Both the position numbers and the translations under genes were made by a program. A stretch of 15,596 nucleotides of DNA from Bacteroidales bacterium (GTDB taxonomy: Bacteria > Bacteroidota > Bacteroidia > Bacteroidales > UBA4181), in contig JAITTD010000207.1 in assembly GCA_031287245.1 (NCBI GenBank), forward strand, positions 1 to 15,596, in the 5' to 3' direction. This document shows positions 1-6,995 of this stretch, one piece after another. The stretch's first letter is position 1, and every line of letters starts with the position of its first letter. The notes beneath the pieces are model-generated. The model was not told the origin of the DNA. It ran no database searches and worked only from the letters and a program-made list of their open reading frames with translations.

Positions 1-28
1 CCGCAGGCAACGCTTCGCTCGCCTGCGG
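1..28. repeat. GC-rich perfect inverted repeat (hairpin) at the window edge
   Basis: CCGCAGGC at 1-8 is perfectly complementary to GCCTGCGG at 21-28, with a 12-base loop. The stem begins at the first base of the window, so it may extend further left. It is GC-rich while the following 800 bases are AT-rich. It could be a dispersed intergenic palindrome (REP-like) or the terminator stem of a gene outside the window. No long T-run follows it on the plus strand, so a classical terminator in that direction is not supported. Confidence 0.55.
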
Positions 29-32
29 TTAT

Positions 33-52
33 GAAAATCAAGCCCTTCGGGC
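33..52 (-). terminator. weak candidate terminator downstream of the 121-492 gene
   Basis: On the minus strand a short stem GCCC-GAA-GGGC (52 to 42) is followed by TTGATTTTC (41 to 33). It lies downstream of the minus-strand gene ending at 121. The stem is only four base pairs and the T-run is interrupted, so this is a weak call. Confidence 0.25.
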
Positions 53-120
53 ATCATAGCACCTCAAAAAAAGATTTAGCCGTAAATAGTATACTGTGCT
101 TTGCTCTATTTTTTTGATAA

Positions 121-492
121 TCAATTGTTTGTGCTACTTTTTATATCCATGTAAGAACACATTAAATTGAATTTTAAAAAATCGGACACAAAATTAACGT
201 TGATTTTGTTATCATCGGTTTTGCTTTCTATTGAATATACTTCATTTGCTCTCGTATCTGTTTCAAAATCTTTATCAGAATTTGATTGTAGATCAAAATC
301 AAATTCTTGTAATTTACTCAGATTAATTTTACTGATATTGTTAAAAGTAATTTGTATTCTACCTTTATTCCTTTTACTATTGCATACAGGAAAATACGCC
401 TCTGTTTCGATAATTAATGTAGATAATAAGTGGTCAACACTGAAATTAATTAACACACAATCAACGAATGTAAAATTATTTATATTATTCAT
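121..492 (-). CDS. small hypothetical protein, AT-rich, function unknown
   Basis: This 123-residue protein starts at ATG 490-492 and ends at TGA 121-123. I do not recognise the family. It has no signal peptide and no membrane segment. The sequence alternates short hydrophobic stretches with polar and charged residues (NFTFVDCVLINFSVD near the start, IQITFNNISKINLS around residues 47-60), which suggests a mostly beta-strand soluble fold. A very acidic, Asn/Asp-rich middle follows (residues 63-85). Base composition is much more AT-rich than the genes to the right, as is its neighbour at 534-827, 41 bases upstream; the two probably share a transcript. Small, AT-rich, beta-rich orphans of this kind are often immunity proteins of polymorphic toxin systems, but no toxin is visible here, so that is inference only. 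Confidence 0.6.
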   Translation of the reverse strand: MNNINNFTFVDCVLINFSVDHLLSTLIIETEAYFPVCNSKRNKGRIQITFNNISKINLSKLQEFDFDLQSNSDKDFETDTRANEVYSIESKTDDNKINVNFVSDFLKFNLMCSYMDIKSSTNN

Positions 493-533
493 ATTCCAGT
501 TCTAATTAATTGGGGATCTAATAATACTCCGAG

Positions 534-827
534 TTATTGGTATTGAATAGAATATCTCAAACATTGTTCAAATAATTTATCTTTTTCTACGTCTTCTTTG
601 GGTGTTAAAAGAATATTAATAATTTCTTCTTTTTTTGTATAATCATATAAAAAAACGCCGAAAAAACCTTCTCCCCAATAGTCTATAACTACCCCCACTT
701 TTGAGTTCTCTAATACGATTTCGTCTAAAGTTCCTAAATCTCCCTGAGGGAAATTTTTATACATTATGTTTAATCCAGATAATGTTTTTTCTATATTTTC
801 CCGAAAATAATTGATAGTATATTTCAT
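534..827 (-). CDS. small hypothetical protein, possible immunity-like orphan
   Basis: I prefer the ATG at 825-827, giving 97 residues beginning MKYTINYFRENI; an in-frame ATG at 858-860 would add 11 residues (MQRNLLCKKVI) that look less protein-like. I do not recognise the family. Residues 1-25 look like an amphipathic helix. The central part (DEIVLENSKVGVVIDYWGEG, then FFGVFLYDYT) looks like successive beta strands rich in aromatics, and the C-terminus looks helical. There is no signal peptide or membrane segment. It lies 40 bases downstream of the dedA stop on the same strand and 41 bases upstream of the second orphan. AT content is far above that of dedA, suggesting a separate origin. Small cytosolic proteins with this look are common beside Rhs and other toxin loci in Bacteroidota; that comparison is from general experience, not a search. 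Confidence 0.6.
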   Translation of the reverse strand: MKYTINYFRENIEKTLSGLNIMYKNFPQGDLGTLDEIVLENSKVGVVIDYWGEGFFGVFLYDYTKKEEIINILLTPKEDVEKDKLFEQCLRYSIQYQ

Positions 828-867
828 TATCACTTTTTTGCATAGCAAATTACGTTGCATAAAATAA

Positions 868-1536
868 TTAAACGGAACTGCCTGTTTTTTTGTTTTTCGC
901 TCTTTGTCTGATCACTTCAAAGACACCCGGCAGCAGAGACACAAAGACGATGCCGATAATCAGGATGCTGAGGTTGTGCTTCACAAAGTCCCACTCTCCG
1001 AGGAAATAGCCGGCAAACATGAATAATGACACCCATGTGACGCCTCCAATGACGTTGTAGATGAAAAACTGTCTGTATGACATCTTTCCCATTCCTGCTA
1101 TGAATGGGGCAAACGTACGCACAACAGGCACAAAGCGAGCCAGTATGATGGTCGCTTTACCGTGTTTTTCGTAAAACTCGTGCGTAACATTCAAATAGCG
1201 CTGTTTGAATATTTTAGAATCCGGACGGCTGAAAAGTTTCTCCCCAAAAAATTTTCCGATTGTATAATTGCAGGCATCTCCTGATACTGCAGCCCCAATC
1301 AGCAATAAGACTGCTATATACACGTTAATGTGCTGCCCGCCCAAAGCGGCTAAGGTGCCGGCCACAAACAGGAGCGAGTCGCCGGGCAGGAACGGTGTGA
1401 CTACCAAGCCCGTTTCACAGAAAATGATGAGAAACAGGATGGCATATATCCATGTGCCGTAGTCGCGAACCAATTCTGTCAAATGTACATCAATGTGAAG
1501 CACAAATTCAATCACCCAATTGATAAAGTCCATCAT
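868..1536 (-). CDS. DedA family membrane protein (VTT/SNARE-associated domain)
   Basis: This is a 222-residue polytopic inner-membrane protein of the DedA family, whose members support membrane homeostasis and the transbilayer handling of lipid carriers, probably driven by proton motive force. Family hallmarks are present: ETGLVVTPFLPGDSLLFVAG (about residues 42-61), and later ARFVPVVRTFAPFIAGMG followed by a Phe-Asn-Gly-Trp pattern (FFIYNVIGGVTW). Hydrophobic segments lie at about 27-50, 66-85, 150-178 and 187-208, and the C-terminus is basic (RQRAKNKK). The open frame continues upstream to 1725, but that part overlaps the synthase gene in another frame. The tandem ATGs at 1531-1536 give the family's normal N-terminus and lie two bases after the upstream stop, so translation is probably coupled. 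The substrate cannot be told from sequence. Confidence 0.93.
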   Translation of the reverse strand: MMDFINWVIEFVLHIDVHLTELVRDYGTWIYAILFLIIFCETGLVVTPFLPGDSLLFVAGTLAALGGQHINVYIAVLLLIGAAVSGDACNYTIGKFFGEKLFSRPDSKIFKQRYLNVTHEFYEKHGKATIILARFVPVVRTFAPFIAGMGKMSYRQFFIYNVIGGVTWVSLFMFAGYFLGEWDFVKHNLSILIIGIVFVSLLPGVFEVIRQRAKNKKTGSSV

Positions 1537-1538
1537 AA

Positions 1539-2330
1539 TTAACTTATATTTTGTTTGTATTTTTGCATTTCGGCGGGAAGAAAATCGAAGAAAGTGTCGC
1601 TGCGCAGTCCCAAACGGAGGGTTTCCAAAGGTACCACCTCTGTGGGGGCTACATTCCCTATATTTACATTGTTGCCATACTTCCTGATGAACCATGCTTG
1701 CTGGTTTTTGTTGGGCGCTTCCCACATAATACGGTCGTTGCCCACTTCTTTACCCAACACATCCACCAATGACTGATTGGCGCTGCCGTCGTGATTGAAT
1801 ATTCCTGTCGTGCCGCTTTCGCGGGCTTCGGCTATCACCTTCCATGAACCGGCTTGCAGTTCGGTTTGCATACATTTCACCCATTGCTCCGGTTCCAGCA
1901 CCACGTGCAGCACTTTCGAGCCGACTTCCGACAATACAGTCACATCCTGCGACAGGATTCGGATGTATTCTAATTTTTCCTCGTGCGGAAAGGCGATTGT
2001 ACCATCCGACACTTCACAAACTTCGAGATGGTGGCCACTGATGAAGCGCCTGAATTCGTCGAACATCCCGCGAACAAGAAAGGCTTCGAACATGGTGCCG
2101 CCACAATAGGCGCGAATATTCGCCTGTCGGTACAGTTTGATTTTTTCGTCAATATGCTTAACAAAAATACCTGTCCCAAACGCCAATTTCACCAAATCGG
2201 TGTAATCGCCGGCAGTTTCAATGAAATTTTCCGTTTCGCGGAGGCTCAATCCTTTGTCCATCATCATGGTCAATCCCGATTCACGCGGTTTACCGTTGCG
2301 GGCAGGTATATATGGCAATTCTACATTCAT
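1539..2330 (-). CDS. comA: phosphosulfolactate synthase family protein (ComA-like)
   Basis: This 263-residue protein matches the ComA family, TIM-barrel enzymes that add sulfite to phosphoenolpyruvate to give (2R)-phospho-3-sulfolactate. The family includes archaeal ComA of coenzyme M synthesis, Bacillus YitD and plant HSA32. Supporting motifs are RNGKPRESGLTMMMDKG (11-27), AYCGGTMFEAF (74-84), CEVSDGTIAF (105-114), AEARESGTTGIF (167-178) and WEAPNKNQQ (203-211). Length is normal. The frame is open upstream to 2537, but that stretch lies antisense to sir2; the ATG at 2328-2330 gives the family N-terminus and follows a short divergent promoter region. dedA follows after two bases. No ComB phosphatase or ComC dehydrogenase gene is in the window, so the product's fate is unknown. 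HSA32 shows that some homologues have roles other than synthesis, so the reaction is inferred. Confidence 0.88.
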   Translation of the reverse strand: MNVELPYIPARNGKPRESGLTMMMDKGLSLRETENFIETAGDYTDLVKLAFGTGIFVKHIDEKIKLYRQANIRAYCGGTMFEAFLVRGMFDEFRRFISGHHLEVCEVSDGTIAFPHEEKLEYIRILSQDVTVLSEVGSKVLHVVLEPEQWVKCMQTELQAGSWKVIAEARESGTTGIFNHDGSANQSLVDVLGKEVGNDRIMWEAPNKNQQAWFIRKYGNNVNIGNVAPTEVVPLETLRLGLRSDTFFDFLPAEMQKYKQNIS

Positions 2331-2346
2331 ATTCTTGACATTTAAG

Positions 2347-2378
2347 TTTGCAAAAATACAGAAAAATATATAATTTTG
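2347..2378 (+). promoter_or_regulatory. Bacteroidota-type promoter of sir2
   Basis: TTTG at 2347-2350 is followed after 20 bases by TAATTTTG at 2371-2378, an exact match to TTTG-N19-21-TAnnTTTG. The sir2 ATG is 25 bases beyond the -7 box, leaving a short leader. The -33 element touches the candidate comA -7 box on the other strand, so the two promoters probably compete for polymerase. Confidence 0.6.
2351..2358 (-). promoter_or_regulatory. candidate -7 box of the comA-dedA transcript
   Basis: On the minus strand TATTTTTG (2358 to 2351) matches the Bacteroidota -7 pattern TAnnTTTG, 20 bases before the comA ATG. I see no good TTTG element at the usual distance upstream, so this is weaker than the opposing sir2 promoter. 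Confidence 0.35.
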
Positions 2379-2403
2379 ACCCTTCATCTGTAAAAAAATA
2401 TTT

Positions 2404-3090
2404 ATGAAGAAGTTAGTTGTGCTTAGCGGAGCCGGAATGAGCGCCGAAAGCGGAATTTCCACCTTTCGGGATTCCGCCGGATTGTGGGAGCAATACAGGG
2501 TGGAAGATGTAGCCACCCCCGAAGGATTTGCCGCCAACCCCGCATTAGTGCTGGACTTTTACAATCAGCGGCGGCGACAATTGTTGGAATGTCAGCCCAA
2601 TGCCGGGCATGATGGCTTAGCGGCTTTGGAAAAAGATTTTGAGGTTCACATCATCACTCAAAATGTGGACAATCTGCACGAAAGAGCCGGCAGCAGCCGC
2701 GTGTTGCATCTGCACGGCGAACTGATGAAGTCCTGTTCGGTGAAAGACCTGCAAACGACCTATGACATTTCGCCCGACCTGCCCGATATTCATCTTGGCG
2801 ACAAAGATCCTTTCGGCAATCAGCTTCGCCCGTTTATCGTATGGTTTGGCGAGGCTGTCCCCATGATTGAGCCGGCAGCGCAACTGATGCAGCAAGCCGA
2901 CATAGTTGTGGTCATCGGTACCTCGCTCAATGTATATCCTGCCGCCGGATTGCTGGATTACGCCCCGTCCGGTTGCCCCGTTTTTCTGATTGACCCCAAG
3001 GACGTAGCCACCCGCCGCCGCGATATTCACGTTATCAAAGCCGGCGCCTCGGAAGGCGTCAAAATGCTGTGTAATCAATTACTATCGTAA
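2404..3090 (+). CDS. NAD-dependent Sir2 family protein deacylase
   Basis: This 228-residue sirtuin removes acyl groups from lysine using NAD. The Rossmann motif GAGMSAESGISTFRD spans 9-23, TQNVDNLHERAG 85-96, the catalytic histidine is H104 in HLHGE, and RPFIVWFGE (142-150) and GTSLNVYPAAGL (172-183) complete the NAD site. Y53 and R56 in FYNQRR match the Tyr-x-x-Arg signature of class III sirtuins (SIRT5, CobB), which prefer succinyl and other acidic acyl groups. The four zinc-binding cysteines usual between H104 and RPF are absent; only C111 remains in that stretch, so the small domain is probably metal-free, as I recall for Bacteroides homologues. The start is fixed by the motif position and the promoter just upstream. 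The 3' end overlaps the convergent DUF4292 gene by 9 bases. Confidence 0.94.
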   Translation: MKKLVVLSGAGMSAESGISTFRDSAGLWEQYRVEDVATPEGFAANPALVLDFYNQRRRQLLECQPNAGHDGLAALEKDFEVHIITQNVDNLHERAGSSRVLHLHGELMKSCSVKDLQTTYDISPDLPDIHLGDKDPFGNQLRPFIVWFGEAVPMIEPAAQLMQQADIVVVIGTSLNVYPAAGLLDYAPSGCPVFLIDPKDVATRRRDIHVIKAGASEGVKMLCNQLLS

Positions 3091-3840
3091 CGTCACAGTC
3101 TTGTAACCGGTGGGAATCTTAAAATTGACGGGGTGGGGGGTGTTGAACAGAAAATCCTGCAAAACAGCACTGATTGTAAAGTCGCTGCTCTTCATCCTGA
3201 ATGAGATGTCAATGGTGGACGGAAGCACCCAATCCGACCATTGTTGATAATTTCTGTAACTGATTCCCGAACCTGCCGCCTGACCGATCACAGTTATTTT
3301 TTCAATGCGTTGGGTATTCTCGTCCAAATATAATTCAAGACTGTTCGGCTGGTTGGAAAGAAGTATCTTTCGGTTGCTGGCTGTCACGCCGAATCCCATC
3401 TCCCTGTATGCCTGCTCGCAGCGATTGGCAGTAAACAGAAGATACAGGCTTTGGGGATTCACCGGATATCCGCACATTCGACTCAGGTAATTGTTACTTC
3501 CCCTGTAACACACCCGTTCCAAATGGCTAATCACCGCAAAGGAATCCCGTTTCACCACTCCGCGAAAAACTTCTACCAGCATCACCCCGCGAAAAAAGCA
3601 GATACTGTCCGGACGAATGTAAAGGTTCCCGTTCAGTTGATAGGATTTGCCCTCCTGACTGATGTTCCATTTACATTTGTTTACAGCAATACTGCTTGGC
3701 GAATAGCAGGATGTGACAGCATTTTCGCTGATTATATCTTCTGTCTTTGCAGCATTCCTGCCCGAACGACACCCGCCGAATGTGGAAAATGCCACAAAAA
3801 CAACCGTTACCCACAATATCTTTTTTCCCCGAACCATCAT
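3082..3840 (-). CDS. DUF4292 family lipoprotein
   Basis: This 252-residue protein begins with a basic N-terminus and a hydrophobic segment ending at C24 (FSTFGGC), a lipoprotein signal of the relaxed type common in Bacteroidota, so it is probably anchored in the outer or inner membrane facing the periplasm. The mature part resembles DUF4292: repeated beta-strand stretches with the pattern YQLNGNLYIRPDSICFFRG (67-85), then VFRGVVKRDSFAVI, and a C-terminal portion with SDWVLPSTIDISFRM and PVNFKIPTGYKTVTL. The function of the family is not established; the strand-rich fold suggests binding of a lipid or hydrophobic partner, which is inference. Two adjacent ATGs at 3835-3840 are possible starts. 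I found no convincing promoter pattern upstream. Confidence 0.8.
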   Translation of the reverse strand: MMVRGKKILWVTVVFVAFSTFGGCRSGRNAAKTEDIISENAVTSCYSPSSIAVNKCKWNISQEGKSYQLNGNLYIRPDSICFFRGVMLVEVFRGVVKRDSFAVISHLERVCYRGSNNYLSRMCGYPVNPQSLYLLFTANRCEQAYREMGFGVTASNRKILLSNQPNSLELYLDENTQRIEKITVIGQAAGSGISYRNYQQWSDWVLPSTIDISFRMKSSDFTISAVLQDFLFNTPHPVNFKIPTGYKTVTLR

Positions 3841-3983
3841 TTTTGAGTGAATCCATTCAAAGCCGGAGCCGCCTGCTTAAAACGATTTCTTATTTTTTTT
3901 AAGTATGAAACATATAATTAACCAAACGCAAAATAACTGATTATATTGTGAAAACTCTACGAGGTTTGGGAGGAGATTCACAA

Positions 3984-4049
3984 ATGGATACATTTATATA
4001 TAGACAATTCTTTGCAGAACAACTATTTTATAGTGCTTCAAAAAAATAG
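3984..4049 (+). CDS. possible 21-residue small protein (weak)
   Basis: An ATG at 3984 opens a 21-codon frame ending at TAG 4047-4049; the product is rich in aromatics (FIYRQFFAEQLFY, residues 4-16). GGAGG at 3969-3973 is a full match to the anti-Shine-Dalgarno sequence, and AGGAG (3971-3975) lies 8 bases before the ATG, which is rare in this phylum. I found no promoter for it. It may be chance, a leader peptide, or the start of a decayed gene. Confidence 0.15.
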   Translation: MDTFIYRQFFAEQLFYSASKK

Positions 4050-4070
4050 CCAACAAATAATGTCAGTTCG

Positions 4071-4100
4071 TTTGTCGTGTCATTTTTTTTTGTATTTTTG
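4071..4100 (+). promoter_or_regulatory. promoter of the recQ operon
   Basis: TTTG at 4071-4074 and TATTTTTG at 4093-4100 are separated by 18 bases, one short of the usual 19-21. It is the only two-part match between the DUF4292 gene and recQ. Confidence 0.5.
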
Positions 4101-4250
4101 CGCATGGAAAAAGGTTTGTTTTCAATGTTTGTTTTGATACCACAAAAATACTAATTTCAGTATGAATAATGCAGGTTAGTAAAATAGGTCAGAAAAAAAT
4201 AAATTCATGGCACTATATTTGAAGGCATTTTAAAGAAGTTAAAAATACAA

Positions 4251-6440
4251 ATGGCAAAAGTAGCTAAAACCATTTTGAGCGAAAGCTTGAAGAAACATTT
4301 TGGTTTCTCCAAATTCAAAGGGAATCAGGAATCCATTATTCAGCACGTGTTGGACGGTAAAAACACATTCGTATTGATGCCCACAGGCGGAGGCAAATCC
4401 CTTTGTTACCAACTGCCGGCACTGATGCTGGAAGGTACTGCCATCATCATTTCGCCCTTGATAGCGCTGATGAAAAATCAGGTGGACACGATGCGTAATT
4501 TCATGTCGGAAGACGGTGTGGCGCATTTCATGAACTCTTCCCTGAACAAAGCGCAGATTACAAAGGTGAAAGAAGATCTCCTAAGCGGCAAAACCAAAAT
4601 GCTGTATGTGGCGCCGGAATCCTTAACAAAAGAAGATAATATTCTGTTTCTCAAACAGATTACTATTTCGTTTTATGCCATTGACGAAGCGCATTGTATT
4701 TCGGAATGGGGGCATGATTTTCGCCCCGAATACCGCCGCATTCGCCCCATCATTTCTGAAATAGGCGAAGCGCCCCTCATGGCGCTCACGGCAACCGCCA
4801 CGCCCAAGGTACAGCACGACATACAGAAGAACCTCGGTATGCTGGACGTCCACATGTTCAAGGCTTCATTCAACCGTCCCAACCTTTACTACGAAGTGCG
4901 CCCTAAAATCAATGCCGAAAAGGAAATCATCAAGTACATCAAGAATAATGCGGAAAAATCAGGCATTATCTACTGTCTGAGCCGTAAAAAAGTGGAGGAA
5001 TTGGCAGAACAGTTGGAGGTGAACGGCATCAAAGTGGCGCCCTACCACGCCGGCATGGATGCTGCTACCCGCTCCAACAACCAGGACAGGTTTTTGATGG
5101 AAGAAGTGGACGTCATTGTAGCCACTATCGCCTTCGGTATGGGCATTGACAAACCCGACGTCCGCTATGTCATCCATTACGACATTCCCAAGAGCCTCGA
5201 AGGCTACTATCAGGAAACAGGGCGTGCGGGACGCGATGGCGGCGAAGGAATTTGCATCGCTTTTTACAGTTACAAGGACATCCAGAGATTGGAAAAATTC
5301 ATGCAGGGCAAACCGGTTGCTGAGCAGGAAATCGGTAAACAACTGCTGCAGGAAACCGTGGCTTACGCCGAATCGGCTCTGTGCCGCCGGAAACTGCTGT
5401 TGCACTATTTTGGGGAAGAGTTTACGGTACCCAACTGCGAAAACTGCGACAATTGCCGCCATCCCAAATCGCAGTTTGAAGGCGAACAGTATTTGGTGAC
5501 CGCATTGGGCGCTATCTTGGAACTGCAGGAGAAATTCAAAGCGGAACATATCGCCAATTTCCTTGCCGGAAACGCCGACAGCGCTATCAAAAGTTACAAA
5601 CACCACAAGATGGAAATGTTCGGTTGCGGCGACGAGAAAGACGACCATTTTTGGAACATGGTGCTACGGCAGGCTTTGGTTGTCGGACTGATTCAGAAAG
5701 AAATAGAAAATTACGGTTTGTTGAAACTTACGCCAAAAGGACGTGACTTCTTGGATGAACCGTATTCCATCATGCTTTCGCAAGACCATGAATACAGTGA
5801 CGATGAAGAAGATGGTGGTGTCAATATGGCAGGCAAAAGCAGCACGGTGGACGATGAATTGTTCAAGATACTGAAAGATCTTCGCAAAAAACTTTCCAAA
5901 CAGAAAAATCTTCCGCCCTTCGTCATCTTTCAGGACACGTCCCTCGAAGATATGTGCATTCAATATCCGATCAACATGAACGAAATGCAAAACATAGCGG
6001 GAGTGGGAGCCGGGAAAGCACAACGATATGGCAAGGAATTTGTTGATATCATCAAAGCATACGTTGAAGAAAAAGAGATTGTCCGCCCTCAGGACATGGT
6101 GGTGAAATCCGTCATCAACAAATCCGGGCTGAAAGTGTATATCATTCAGGCGATTGACCGAAAAATTGCACTGGAAGACATCTGCGAATCGAAAAATTTG
6201 GATATTCCTGAATTGCTCGCTGAAATTGAGGCAATTGTCAACTCGGGCACCAAAATAAACCTCGATTACTACATCAACCAGATACTGGACGAAGACCACC
6301 GCGATGAAATATACGATTATTTCAGAAATGCCGAAACAGAATCCATCGAAGACGCCATCAGGGTACTGGGCGAGGATGAGTTTTCGGAAGAGGACATCCG
6401 CCTGATGAGAGTTAAATTTATTTCAGAGTTAGGTAATTAA
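4251..6440 (+). CDS. recQ: ATP-dependent DNA helicase RecQ
   Basis: This 729-residue protein is a full 3'-5' RecQ helicase, acting in recombination and restart of stalled forks. The helicase core carries Walker A MPTGGGKS (43-50), SPLIALMKNQ (68-77), the DEAH box and RecQ signature DEAHCISEWGHDFRPEY (145-161), TATATP (180-185) and motif VI QETGRAGRDG (321-330). Zinc-binding cysteines are C378, C396, C399 and C402. A winged-helix RQC region follows (about 410-515), then an acidic linker, an HRDC domain (about 533-605) and an extra helical, HTH-like tail (about 615-729). That tail makes it longer than the E. coli enzyme, as is usual for long Bacteroidota RecQ. The ATG at 4251 gives the normal N-terminus. 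It heads an operon with the TPR gene 7 bases downstream and secG after that. Confidence 0.96.
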   Translation: MAKVAKTILSESLKKHFGFSKFKGNQESIIQHVLDGKNTFVLMPTGGGKSLCYQLPALMLEGTAIIISPLIALMKNQVDTMRNFMSEDGVAHFMNSSLNKAQITKVKEDLLSGKTKMLYVAPESLTKEDNILFLKQITISFYAIDEAHCISEWGHDFRPEYRRIRPIISEIGEAPLMALTATATPKVQHDIQKNLGMLDVHMFKASFNRPNLYYEVRPKINAEKEIIKYIKNNAEKSGIIYCLSRKKVEELAEQLEVNGIKVAPYHAGMDAATRSNNQDRFLMEEVDVIVATIAFGMGIDKPDVRYVIHYDIPKSLEGYYQETGRAGRDGGEGICIAFYSYKDIQRLEKFMQGKPVAEQEIGKQLLQETVAYAESALCRRKLLLHYFGEEFTVPNCENCDNCRHPKSQFEGEQYLVTALGAILELQEKFKAEHIANFLAGNADSAIKSYKHHKMEMFGCGDEKDDHFWNMVLRQALVVGLIQKEIENYGLLKLTPKGRDFLDEPYSIMLSQDHEYSDDEEDGGVNMAGKSSTVDDELFKILKDLRKKLSKQKNLPPFVIFQDTSLEDMCIQYPINMNEMQNIAGVGAGKAQRYGKEFVDIIKAYVEEKEIVRPQDMVVKSVINKSGLKVYIIQAIDRKIALEDICESKNLDIPELLAEIEAIVNSGTKINLDYYINQILDEDHRDEIYDYFRNAETESIEDAIRVLGEDEFSEEDIRLMRVKFISELGN

Positions 6441-6447
6441 GCCGAAA

Positions 6448-6990
6448 ATGACCAAAGAGAATTTTTGTGATTTGCTTTCGCATCCCAATCTGACCATCGG
6501 GATGGAAACCGAACTAAGCCAATTGGTGGAACGTTTTCCGTATTTCCATACAGGGCATCTGCTGTTGCTGAAAAGCCTGCAAAATAAAGATAAAACCGAC
6601 TTTGCTAAACAGTCGGAACGCTCGGTTTTCTGCGTCAGAATCCGCAACCTGCTGGCTTTGTACATGAACAACATAGACGCATTCCGCCAACAGACCGGTA
6701 TTTTGGAAGAAAAGCGCGTTACTCAAAAATCGGTTGACCTCTTAATTGATGCTTTTCTTCAGACAGAATCAAAAAAAATGGAACGACGTGAAAGTAATTT
6801 TGAAGTACAACTGGCAGATGAATTGCCTGATAATCCGCTGATAGCAACAGAAACACTCGCCAAAGTTTTTGCCGGACAAGGCTTGATTGACAAGGCAATT
6901 GAAATTTATGACCAATTAATTTTGAAAAATCCGGAAAAAAGTAATTACTTTGCATCTTTGAAAGATCATTTAAAAGAATATAAAAAATAA
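6448..6990 (+). CDS. small TPR-like protein between recQ and secG
   Basis: This 180-residue protein has no signal peptide. The N-terminal part (LLSHPNLTIGMETELSQLVERFPYF, residues 9-33) is a helical segment of a type seen in Bacteroidota proteins that end with one tetratricopeptide-like repeat. The C-terminal stretch ETLAKVFAGQGLIDKAIEIYDQLILKNPEKSNYFASL (about 134-170) matches a TPR helix pair, with the characteristic Gly, Ala and Pro positions. The middle (100-130) is polar and probably a linker. It lies 7 bases after recQ and 5 bases before secG, so it is co-transcribed. Its role is unknown; a single TPR suggests protein binding. Confidence 0.8.
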   Translation: MTKENFCDLLSHPNLTIGMETELSQLVERFPYFHTGHLLLLKSLQNKDKTDFAKQSERSVFCVRIRNLLALYMNNIDAFRQQTGILEEKRVTQKSVDLLIDAFLQTESKKMERRESNFEVQLADELPDNPLIATETLAKVFAGQGLIDKAIEIYDQLILKNPEKSNYFASLKDHLKEYKK

Positions 6991-6995
6991 CTCAA

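Larger units (their letters stand above)
3841..4250. other. 410-base AT-rich intergenic region before recQ
   Basis: The region separates the divergent DUF4292 gene and recQ. It holds a good plus-strand promoter at 4071-4100, a second -7-like TATATTTG at 4214-4221 that lacks a partner but lies 29 bases before the recQ ATG, and a tiny ORF at 3984-4049. I see no tRNA, strong hairpin or repeat in it. From the first promoter the recQ leader would be about 140 bases. Confidence 0.6.

Noticed and set aside
31..117. 28-codon plus-strand ORF after the hairpin (MKIKPFGHHSTS...)
   Set aside because: It overlaps the hairpin region, has no ribosome-binding or promoter signal, and could easily arise by chance.
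1537..1725. Longer dedA protein starting at 1725
   Set aside because: The extra 63 residues overlap comA in another frame and resemble no DedA N-terminus; tandem ATGs at 1531-1536 fit the family and the operon spacing.
2331..2537. Longer comA protein starting at 2537
   Set aside because: The added part is antisense to sir2 and would pass through both promoters; the ATG at 2330 matches the family start.
4104..4154. 16-codon ORF directly after the recQ promoter
   Set aside because: Its ATG is only 4 bases past the -7 box, where transcription would not yet have started or would just be starting; no support as a leader peptide.
4959..6299. Long open frames antisense to recQ (4959-5648 and 5664-6299)
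   Set aside because: They are shadows of the recQ coding pattern, with no family resemblance and no start signals.
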